Positions 56,346 through 64,000 of a DNA stretch of 64,000 nt are shown here, piece by piece. The position numbers and the translations under genes were made by a program. Each line of letters starts with the position of its first letter. The first letter of the stretch is position 1. Location: positions 1,426,001 through 1,490,000 of the forward strand of contig NZ_CP006842.1 of the NCBI RefSeq assembly GCF_000626675.1. Reading direction: 5' to 3'. This DNA is from Corynebacterium glyciniphilum AJ 3170. Lineage in GTDB: Bacteria; Actinomycetota; Actinomycetes; Mycobacteriales; Mycobacteriaceae. The notes beneath the pieces were generated by a model, which saw nothing but the letters and a program-made list of their open reading frames with translations, ran no database searches and was not told the origin of the DNA.

Positions 56346-58205
56346 GTGAATGACACCTCACGCCCACACCCCAGTCCTGCGACAGTCGCTGCCTCAGGAC
56401 GCAGCCGTAAGCCTGAACGCATCAATGGCGCCCAGGCGGTAGTCCGTTCCCTCGAGGAGCTGGGCACCGACGTCGTCTTCGGCCTCCCCGGTGGTGCGGT
56501 ACTCCCGCTCTACGAGGCTCTCTACGGGTCCGAGAAGCTCAACCACATCCTCGTCCGCCACGAGCAGGGTGCAGGTCACGCTGCCACCGGCTATGCCCAG
56601 GTCTCCGGGGAAGTCGGAGTGTGCATCGCTACGTCCGGGCCCGGTGCGACGAACCTGGTTACTCCACTTGCCGACGCCAACATGGATTCCGTCCCGATCG
56701 TGGCGATCACCGGACAGGTCGGCAGCCATCTCCTGGGAACCGACGGTTTCCAGGAAGCTGACATCCGCGGCATCACGATGCCGATCACGAAACACAGCTT
56801 CATGGTGACCCGTCCCGAAGAGATCCCGGCGGCAATCGCCGAGGCCTTCCACGTGGCCAGCACAGGCCGTCCGGGTGCGGTGTTGGTCGATATTCCTAAG
56901 GACGTGCAGAATGCGGAGCTGGACTTCGTCTGGCCACCGTCCTACCGGTTGCCGGGGTATCACCCGGTGACCACCCCGCACTCGCGCCAGATCGAGGAAG
57001 CGGCACGCCTCATTGCCGAGGCGAAGCGTCCTGTCATCTATGCCGGCGGTGGAGTCCTGAAAGCCAATGCGCACAAGGAACTCCTCGCCTTCGCCGAAGC
57101 CACCGGTGTGCCGGTGACGACGACGCTGATGGCTCTGGGTGTGTTCCCGCAGTCGCACCCGCAGTTTCTCGGTATGCCCGGAATGCACGGCACGGTTCCC
57201 GCCGTGGCGGCCTTGCAGAAGTCCGACCTCATCCTCGCGCTCGGTGCGCGGTTCGACGACCGCGTCACCGGTGATGTCGATTCGTTCGCTCCCGGCGCCA
57301 AAGTCATCCACGCCGACATCGATCCCGCGGAGATCGGCAAGATCCGCGAGGTCAACGTGCCGATCGTCGGCGACGCCCGCGAGGTGCTCGTCGCACTGCG
57401 ACAGGCGATGGAGGCGCGACCGCAGGAGCAGGACATAGCTCGCTGGACGGCGTACCTGGACGGTCTCAAGGAGGACTTCCCTCCGGGCTACGACGAGCCG
57501 GAGGACGGGAAGCTCGCACCGCAGTACGTCCTCGAGCAGCTCACGGACGCAGCAGGCCCGGAGGCCGTCTATGTCGCAGGCGTCGGTCAGCACCAGATGT
57601 GGGCCGCGCAGTTCCTGAGGTTCGAGAAGCCGCGCACCTGGCTGAATTCCGGTGGTCTGGGAACCATGGGATACTCGGTCCCCGCCGCGATGGGAGCCAA
57701 GGCCGCCGCGCCCGACACCGAAGTGTGGGCCGTGGACGGCGACGGCTGCTTCCAGATGACCAACCAGGAACTCGTCACCTGCGCCGTCGAAGGCCTGCCG
57801 ATCAAGATCGCCCTGATCAACAACGGCAATCTCGGCATGGTGCGGCAGTGGCAGACACTGTTCTTCGACGGTCACTACTCCCACACCAATCTCAAGCCAG
57901 GCGAGAACTACCTCCCGGACTTCGTGGGGCTCGCGGAATCGATGGGATGCGCCGCCTTCCGGGTCACGGAGAAGGACGACGTGGCGGCGACGATCGCCAA
58001 GGCCCGTGAGATCAACGACCGCCCCGTCGTCATCGACTTCATTGTTGGTGAGGACGCACAGGTCTGGCCGATGATCTCCGCTGGCGCGTCCAATGACGAA
58101 GTCCAGTACGTCCGCGACCTGCGACCCTTGTTCGAGCAGGAGCAGTCCGCCGCAGAGGATCCCGAGGAAATCCGCAAGATCGTCGAGGAAGGCGAGGAGA
58201 ACTAA
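56346..58205 (+). CDS. ilvB: Acetohydroxyacid synthase large subunit
   Basis: The catalytic, ThDP-dependent subunit making acetolactate and acetohydroxybutyrate for valine, leucine and isoleucine. It has 619 residues. The N-terminal ThDP site is [12 protein letters not shown] with the catalytic glutamate in [16 protein letters not shown]. The diphosphate motif is [19 protein letters not shown], ending in NN. The GTG start follows AAAAGGAG at ten bases. The frame is also open to 56319, but the GTG is better supported by the family N-terminus. The stop overlaps the ilvN start by one base. Confidence 0.96.
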   Translation: MNDTSRPHPSPATVAASGRSRKPERINGAQAVVRSLEELGTDVVFGLPGGAVLPLYEALYGSEKLNHILVRHEQGAGHAATGYAQVSGEVGVCIATSGPGATNLVTPLADANMDSVPIVAITGQVGSHLLGTDGFQEADIRGITMPITKHSFMVTRPEEIPAAIAEAFHVASTGRPGAVLVDIPKDVQNAELDFVWPPSYRLPGYHPVTTPHSRQIEEAARLIAEAKRPVIYAGGGVLKANAHKELLAFAEATGVPVTTTLMALGVFPQSHPQFLGMPGMHGTVPAVAALQKSDLILALGARFDDRVTGDVDSFAPGAKVIHADIDPAEIGKIREVNVPIVGDAREVLVALRQAMEARPQEQDIARWTAYLDGLKEDFPPGYDEPEDGKLAPQYVLEQLTDAAGPEAVYVAGVGQHQMWAAQFLRFEKPRTWLNSGGLGTMGYSVPAAMGAKAAAPDTEVWAVDGDGCFQMTNQELVTCAVEGLPIKIALINNGNLGMVRQWQTLFFDGHYSHTNLKPGENYLPDFVGLAESMGCAAFRVTEKDDVAATIAKAREINDRPVVIDFIVGEDAQVWPMISAGASNDEVQYVRDLRPLFEQEQSAAEDPEEIRKIVEEGEEN

Positions 58206-58711
58206 TGTCTCAAGTCCACACTCTGAGTGTCCTGTGTGAGGATGTCGACGGCATCGCGTCCCGTATTACCGGGATGTTCACCCGCCGAGCCTTCAGCATC
58301 ATTTCGATCGCCTCGGGCCAGACCGAGGTCGCCGGCGTCAACCGCTTCACCATCCAGGTGGAAGGGGAGGACCACGTGATCGAACAGATCACCAAGCAGC
58401 TCAACAAGCTGATCCCTGTGATCAAGGTCAGCCGCCACGACCCGGACTCCATCGTGTGCCGGGGTCTGATGTTGGTGAAAGTCTCCGCTGACAACTCCAA
58501 CCGCACCCAGGTGGTCGAGTCGGCCAAGTTGTTCCGGGCGCATGTCGTCGACGTGGGTCCGGAGTCCGTGGTCATCGAGGCGACCGGAACGCCGACGAAG
58601 CTCAAGGCGCTGCTGGAGGTCCTGGAACCCTTCGGGATCCGGGAGCTCGTGGAGTCCAGCGTGACCGCGGTCAGTCGCGGCCAGAAGGCGATGTACCCCG
58701 CGAAACTCTGA
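58205..58711 (+). CDS. ilvN: Acetohydroxyacid synthase small subunit
   Basis: The regulatory subunit that binds valine and tunes IlvB. It has 168 residues. The N-terminal ACT domain begins HTLSVLCEDVDGIASRITGMFTRRAFSI (shortened to HTLSVLCEDVDGIASRI). The second domain includes VDVGPESVVIEATGTPTKL. ATG 58205 shares one base with the ilvB stop. Confidence 0.97.
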   Translation: MSQVHTLSVLCEDVDGIASRITGMFTRRAFSIISIASGQTEVAGVNRFTIQVEGEDHVIEQITKQLNKLIPVIKVSRHDPDSIVCRGLMLVKVSADNSNRTQVVESAKLFRAHVVDVGPESVVIEATGTPTKLKALLEVLEPFGIRELVESSVTAVSRGQKAMYPAKL

Positions 58712-58730
58712 TCGCCTGCGCCCATTCACG

Positions 58731-58753
58731 GGGTGGGATACCCTGTCTCACCC
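58731..58753 (+). terminator. Hairpin between ilvN and ilvC
   Basis: GGGTGGGA (58731-58738) pairs with TCTCACCC (58746-58753) with one G-U and a seven-base loop. It may partly end ilvBN transcription. A TACGAT at 58772-58777 could drive separate ilvC transcription. Confidence 0.4.
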
Positions 58754-58809
58754 TCTGATACTTGTTGCTGATACGATGGCAGACACTGAACGCTCCATCC
58801 GGTTCTTGA

Positions 58810-59862
<1,053 letters not shown>

Positions 59863-60316
59863 TCTGACCAGCTAAGTACCGGATTCCGGTACTACCTTCA
59901 GGTGCCTGGATCCCGCAGAAAGCCCGCGCCCGATGGCGCTGGAGTATACGCGAAGCAGACCCCCACGGAACACCAGTTCCGTGGGGTCTGCTTGTTCAGT
60001 TGGGGGCGATGGCTGTTGTCTGCAGAGTTTTGTCTGCCACGGACTGGTGGTGCCTCGGGGAGCCCTCACGGACCGCGTGAGACAGGTGGCAGAATTCGGC
60101 ACCTGGGACCACACAGCCCCCGCGTGGCGTCCGTGATGCCCGTGGTGGGGACGACGCCATCCCGTCCGGCGCCACTGAGACGCATGCCGGTCATGGCCCC
60201 GAGTCGACGACTCGCTCCTTACTGATAATGATTACGGTACCCAAAAATTGCCATTGACCTGCGAGGTCGAGGGAACTACTGTGAGGTTCCACCGTTAATG
60301 ACAATGGAGGTTCCTG
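59863..60316. other. Intergenic region between ilvC and the CDF gene
   Basis: This 454-base gap carries the ilvC terminator (59954-59992) and a 13-base palindrome GAGTCGACGACTC (60201-60213). It also has an AT-rich stretch TGATAATGATTA (60223-60234) that could bind a metal-responsive regulator, and inverted CCATTG / CAATGG (60251-60256, 60302-60307). I saw no convincing gene. Confidence 0.6.
59954..59992 (+). terminator. Terminator of ilvC
   Basis: Arms 59954-59970 and 59977-59992 pair along 16 bases with one bulged C and a six-base loop, and TTG follows. Confidence 0.85.
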
Positions 60317-61261
60317 ATGGGGCACGACCACTCTCACGACCACGAGACCGGACACGGGCACAGTCACGCCACGCAGGTCCGCGGAAAGGCCCTCTGGATC
60401 GTCATCGCGATGACCTCCACGATCTTCGTGGCCCAGGTCATCGGCGGAGTGGTGTCCGGATCCCTGGCATTGCTCGCTGATGCAGGTCACATGCTGTCGG
60501 ATGCGGGTGGGCTCGTTGTCGCGGCACTGGCGATGATGGTCGGGTCGCGTCCGGCGACGGCTCGGTCCACCTACGGATTCCGCCGTGCGGAAGTGCTGGC
60601 TGCGGCAGTCAACGCCGGGGCTGTTGCGGTGATCGGTGTGTGGATCGCCGTTGCAGCGTTCCGACGTATGGGAGAGGGGCCGGAGGAGATTCAGACCGGG
60701 CTGATGCTCGCCGTCGCCGTGGTGGGGCTGCTGGCCAACGTCGTGTCGGCGGTTATCCTCCACCGCAATGCAGGGGAGTCACTGAACATGAAGGGTGCCT
60801 ATCTCCACGTCCTTGTGGATCTCCTGGGGTCGGTGGCCGTTATCGTCGCCGCACTCGTCATCGCTGGCACCGGATGGTACTGGGTGGACGCAGCGGCCTC
60901 GCTGATCATTGCCGCGATGATTCTTCCGCGGGCATGGTCCTTGATGAAGGAGGCCGGCACCGTCCTGATGGAGCAGGTGCCGACGGGGGTGGACCCCGTG
61001 GAGGTGCAGGAGGCAGTCAGTGCGACAGACGGAGTCTACGGTTCACACGACCTGCATATCTGGTCGGTAGACGGGGAGTCGTCGATGGCGACGGTTCATG
61101 TGGTGACCACCGGAGACGAACATGCTGTACGCAAGGGGGTCAAGAAGGTCTTTGAAGACCGGGGGATCGGCCATGTGACCGTCCAGACAGAGGCGGCAGC
61201 GGTGCGGGAGGCCTCCCCACGGGTATGTGATACCGGGTGCGGGGAGATCTGCAGGCCGTAG
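60317..61261 (+). CDS. Cation diffusion facilitator, zinc/cadmium exporter type
   Basis: A 314-residue CDF protein exporting divalent metals by proton exchange. A His-rich N-terminus (GHDHSHDHETGHGHSH) precedes six helices. The metal-site motifs are LLADAGHMLSDAGGL near residue 53 and LHVLVDLLGSVAVI near residue 160, both with the HxxxD pattern. The C-terminal domain ends with a cysteine pair in VCDTGCGEICRP. GGAGG lies six bases before the ATG. It resembles CzcD/ZitB, so zinc is the likely substrate. Three bases separate it from the convergent transporter. Confidence 0.9.
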   Translation: MGHDHSHDHETGHGHSHATQVRGKALWIVIAMTSTIFVAQVIGGVVSGSLALLADAGHMLSDAGGLVVAALAMMVGSRPATARSTYGFRRAEVLAAAVNAGAVAVIGVWIAVAAFRRMGEGPEEIQTGLMLAVAVVGLLANVVSAVILHRNAGESLNMKGAYLHVLVDLLGSVAVIVAALVIAGTGWYWVDAAASLIIAAMILPRAWSLMKEAGTVLMEQVPTGVDPVEVQEAVSATDGVYGSHDLHIWSVDGESSMATVHVVTTGDEHAVRKGVKKVFEDRGIGHVTVQTEAAAVREASPRVCDTGCGEICRP

Positions 61262-61264
61262 GTG

Positions 61265-62650
61265 TCAGGCCGTGAGCCCCATGGCCAGGGCGATCAGCAC
61301 CATGACGATGCCGAATGCCCACGCAATCGGGAAAGTCAGCTTGATGTGCTTGCCGATGGTGCCGCCGGACAGGCCGATGGCCAGCCACAGAGCGGGGGAG
61401 AAGGGGCTGACGAAGGTGCCGATGATGTTGCCGATGATCAGGGCGGCTGCGGCGCCGCTTCCGGAGACACCGAATGACGCCACGGTTTCCTGGACCACAG
61501 GCAGCACCGAGAAGTAGTAGGCGTCGGTGGATGTCAGCAGGTCGAGCGGAACGCCGAGAAGGCCGACGATTACGTGCAGCTGTGAGCCCACGGAATCCGG
61601 GAGAATGTGGAGCAGACTGAGGGCGATCTCCTCGAGCATGCCGGACTCGTTCAGAACGCCGAGGAACATGGCGGCGGCGAGGATGACTCCGGCCATGGAG
61701 AGCGCGTTCGGGGCGTGACGTTTCAAGGTGTCTGCCTGCTCCCCGGAGAGCGGGAAGTTGACGACGAGGGCGATGGCGGTGCCGACGAGGAAGACCGGTC
61801 CCGGCTCGATCCAGCCGGACATGAGGAGAACGAGCATAGCGACCGACAGGACGATGTTGAAGACCGTGACCCACCTGCCGGTCCGCATCTGCGCACCGAT
61901 CTCTTCCTGCTTCTCTTTCTCACGCGCGATGAAGTCTGCAGCGAGACTGTGGACGTCCACGTCGTCGGTGCCGACGAACTCGGGTGTCTTGCGGAGTTTG
62001 GCGATGCGGCGCTGCTCCTTGAGGCCGAGCAACGCGGCAATCACGAAAACGAGTACCAGGGCAATGCCCTGCAGCGGCAGGATGTGCTGCCAGAGTTCGA
62101 CCGGGGTCTGGTCGACCACGGAGGCCGCGCGACCGATCGGACCCGCCCACGGCACCATGTTCATCACAGAGGCTGCGGTGGCCACGATGGCCAGCAGCAC
62201 GTACCGGGACATGTGCATGGCCTTGTACAACGGCAGCAACGCGGGAATAGTGATCAGGAAGGTCGTGGCACCGGCACCGTCGAGGTGCACGACCATACCG
62301 ATGGCGGCAGTGCCCAGTGCCACCAGGATGACGTTGCCGCGGGTGGCGATGATCAGACCCTTTACCAGCGGGGTGAACAGGCCGGTATCACTGAGTATTC
62401 CGAAGTAGATGATCGCGAAGATGAACATCACCACGACGTTCATCACCGAACCGAGACCGGACTCGTAGAATTCGCCGATGCTCTTGATGCCGTAGCCGGC
62501 GATGATGGCGCCCACGACCGGGACAAGCGTCATCACGACGGTGGGGTTACTCCTGCCGCGCAGCAGGATGCCGACGGTGACGATGATAATTCCCAGGCCT
62601 ATGGCTGTTAGCCCGCCAGGTGACTGCATCGTTTCAGTGAATGAGTCCAT
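61265..62650 (-). CDS. CitMHS-family citrate:cation symporter
   Basis: A 461-residue membrane protein of the CitM/CitH (CitMHS) family, which takes up citrate complexed with Mg2+ or Ca2+. About 12 helices are present, with LDGAGATTFLITIPALLPLY and VVLGTAFIDL-like turns; the clear landmarks are GMVVHLDGAGATTF and DLLTSTDAYYFSVLPVV. ATG 62650 is fixed by GAGGAG; an upstream frame to 62743 lacks one. With tctCBA, it is the second tricarboxylate system in the window. Which metal complex it prefers cannot be told. Confidence 0.87.
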   Translation of the reverse strand: MDSFTETMQSPGGLTAIGLGIIIVTVGILLRGRSNPTVVMTLVPVVGAIIAGYGIKSIGEFYESGLGSVMNVVVMFIFAIIYFGILSDTGLFTPLVKGLIIATRGNVILVALGTAAIGMVVHLDGAGATTFLITIPALLPLYKAMHMSRYVLLAIVATAASVMNMVPWAGPIGRAASVVDQTPVELWQHILPLQGIALVLVFVIAALLGLKEQRRIAKLRKTPEFVGTDDVDVHSLAADFIAREKEKQEEIGAQMRTGRWVTVFNIVLSVAMLVLLMSGWIEPGPVFLVGTAIALVVNFPLSGEQADTLKRHAPNALSMAGVILAAAMFLGVLNESGMLEEIALSLLHILPDSVGSQLHVIVGLLGVPLDLLTSTDAYYFSVLPVVQETVASFGVSGSGAAAALIIGNIIGTFVSPFSPALWLAIGLSGGTIGKHIKLTFPIAWAFGIVMVLIALAMGLTA

Positions 62651-62793
62651 GTGGGTCTCCTCAAGAAAGATAGGTGAACCAACACAGTATGGCAGTGTGG
62701 GATGGTCTCTGTCACAACGCCTGTTCGCGGTAGTCGTCATCACGATGTCGGGGGGTTTGTGAACGTGATGGGCAAAGACGTACTAAGCTGTCC

Positions 62794-62910
62794 ATGTCGC
62801 ACGTCACCCCTGGGCTTTTCGGTGTGGGGAGTCAGGCGTGGGCCCTGACCTCTCCGACGCGGTCGTGCCGGAGGGGTCGGGACATGCACATCCGTCAGGA
62901 GTATCCGTGA
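62794..62910 (+). promoter_or_regulatory. serA leader with short reading frame and alternative hairpins
   Basis: A 38-codon frame from ATG 62794 ends at a TGA that overlaps the serA start (GTGA). Two hairpins share bases 62847-62849: GTCAGG/CCTGAC (62831-62836 with 62844-62849) and a 10-base stem (62847-62856 with 62869-62878, one G-U). They cannot form together. A control role is a hypothesis only. Confidence 0.3.
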
Positions 62911-64000
62911 GTCAGAATTCCCGTCCCGTCGTTCTCATCGCCGACAAGCTCGCCCAGTCCACCGTGGACGCGCTGGGGGACTCCGTCGAGGTCCGTTGGG
63001 TTGACGGCCCGAACCGCCCTGAACTGCTGGAGGCGGTCAAGGGCGTTGACGCACTCCTGGTCCGCTCCGCCACCACTGTTGATGCGGAAGTACTTGAGGC
63101 CGCCCAGAATCTGCAGATCGTGGGCCGCGCTGGAGTGGGTCTGGACAACGTCGACATCGACGCCGCCACCGCCAAGGGTGTGATGGTCGCCAATGCGCCG
63201 ACGTCCAACATCCACTCCGCCTGTGAGCACGCGATCTCGCTGCTGCTGTCGACGGCACGCCAGATTCCTGCTGCGGACCGGACCCTGCGCGAGCACGAAT
63301 GGAAGCGGTCCTCCTTCCAGGGGGTCGAGATCTTCGGCAAGACTGTGGGTATCGTCGGGTTCGGCCACATCGGACAGCTTTTTGCCCAGCGCCTCGCAGC
63401 GTTCGAGACCGACATCATCGCCTACGATCCCTACGCCAACCCGGCCCGTGCCGCGCAGCTCGGCGTGGAGCTCGTCGAACTCGATGAACTTGTCGGTCGG
63501 TCCGATTTTGTGACGATCCACCTGCCCAAGACCAAGGAGACCGCCGGCATGTTCAATGCCGAGCTGTTGGCCAAGGCAAAGGAGGGGCAGATCATCATCA
63601 ACGCAGCCCGCGGCGGGCTGGTTGACGAGCAGGCGTTGGCTGATGCCATCAAGAGCGGCCCCGTTCGTGGTGCCGGCTTCGACGTGTACTCGTCCGAGCC
63701 CTGCACCGATTCACCGCTCTTCGAACTCGACGAGGTAGTTGTGACCCCGCACCTGGGTGCTTCCACGGTGGAGGCCCAGGACCGTGCGGGCACCGATGTC
63801 GCAGCATCAGTGCTGAAGGCGCTGGCCGGTGATTTCGTGCCTGACGCCGTCAACGTCACCGGTGGCAAGGTCAGTGAGGAAGTTGCGCTCTGGCTCGGTC
63901 TGGCGACCAAGCTCGGCAAGGTTGCCTCGGGTCTGCTGGATGACGCAGTCACCTCCGTGAACGTCGAAGCGCGCGGTGAGCTGTCCTCCGAGAATGTCGA
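62907..64000 (+). CDS. serA: D-3-phosphoglycerate dehydrogenase, N-terminal part
   Basis: The first enzyme of serine synthesis from 3-phosphoglycerate. The window ends after 364 codons, so the final regulatory part is missing. The substrate domain starts RPVVLIADKLAQSTVDALG. The NAD loop is VGIVGFGHIGQLFAQRLAAF near residue 150. Catalytic Arg and His lie in INAARGGLVDEQAL and VTPHLGASTVEAQDRAG near residues 230 and 280. Residues 315 onward begin the intervening domain that precedes the serine-binding ACT domain. The GTG start follows CAGGAG. Confidence 0.96.
   Translation, partial: MSQNSRPVVLIADKLAQSTVDALGDSVEVRWVDGPNRPELLEAVKGVDALLVRSATTVDAEVLEAAQNLQIVGRAGVGLDNVDIDAATAKGVMVANAPTSNIHSACEHAISLLLSTARQIPAADRTLREHEWKRSSFQGVEIFGKTVGIVGFGHIGQLFAQRLAAFETDIIAYDPYANPARAAQLGVELVELDELVGRSDFVTIHLPKTKETAGMFNAELLAKAKEGQIIINAARGGLVDEQALADAIKSGPVRGAGFDVYSSEPCTDSPLFELDEVVVTPHLGASTVEAQDRAGTDVAASVLKALAGDFVPDAVNVTGGKVSEEVALWLGLATKLGKVASGLLDDAVTSVNVEARGELSSENV

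Noticed and set aside
56394..57884. A 496-codon frame antisense to ilvB
   Set aside because: It overlaps the catalytic core of IlvB completely and has no recognisable domain.
60068..60193. A short minus-strand frame in the ilvC-CDF gap
   Set aside because: It has no ribosome binding site, poor codon bias and no recognisable product.
62696..62718. GlxR (cAMP receptor) site before the CitMHS gene
   Set aside because: TGTGG and TCACA half-sites exist, but they are 11 bases apart instead of the six expected.

Overview
The window is chromosomal DNA from a high-GC Corynebacterium. The evidence is gene order and protein similarity as I recognise it, because no search could be run. Diagnostic neighbourhoods include the ATP synthase tail followed by a DUF2550 gene and nucS; mnmA followed by a MetE-like gene and ligA; gatCA, pfkA and gatB; a divergent lysE/lysG pair; and ilvD, a PH-domain gene, an mscCG (yggB) glutamate channel and ilvBNC. 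Coding density is high and codons favour G or C at the third position. I found no rRNA or tRNA gene, no CRISPR array, no insertion sequence and no prophage.

Layout. Positions 1-6953 hold the end of the atp operon, the mismatch endonuclease nucS and housekeeping genes for redox, transport, Nudix and methyltransferase functions. Positions 7116-8906 encode the electron transfer flavoprotein etfBA. Positions 9102-16660 carry a Na+/H+ antiporter, a cysteine desulfurase and mnmA (together a tRNA-thiolation set), a MetE-like protein, a heme-degrading mhuD homologue and ligA. Positions 17008-24162 carry a 40-residue unannotated small gene, a DEDDh exonuclease, a long-form ilvA, two tandem related proteins of unknown function, an ACT-domain protein and gatCA. 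Positions 24194-30714 look like an accessory block inserted between gatA and pfkA: a TetR regulator, a heterodimeric ABC transporter resembling siderophore importers, a Nudix hydrolase and an MFS exporter. Positions 30733-37909 hold pfkA, a BASS-family transporter, gatB and pntAB. Positions 37906-44906 hold an ECM4-like transferase, a DoxX-type protein, lysE/lysG and a DrrAB-like exporter with its TetR regulator. Positions 45205-48300 encode a tripartite tricarboxylate transporter (tctCBA). Positions 48297-51447 hold a UvrA-like ATPase and an unusual short-chain dehydrogenase. Positions 51552-59862 are the branched-chain amino acid region. The window ends with a zinc-type CDF exporter, a CitMHS citrate transporter and the first part of serA.

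The genes share several themes. Branched-chain amino acid synthesis is represented by ilvA, ilvD and ilvBNC. Amino-acid export is represented by lysE and mscCG, and NADPH supply by pntAB. Citrate and tricarboxylate uptake has two unrelated systems. Many starts lie 6-8 bases after a TAnnnT -10 box, which suggests widespread leaderless transcripts and was used here to choose starts.

No clearly novel multi-gene system was found. The most interesting items are the 40-residue gene at 17008, the tandem signal-less proteins at 19553-21516, an SDR lacking its catalytic Tyr and Lys, the Gly/Asn/Thr-rich tail of MscCG, and candidate leader controls before ilvB and serA.
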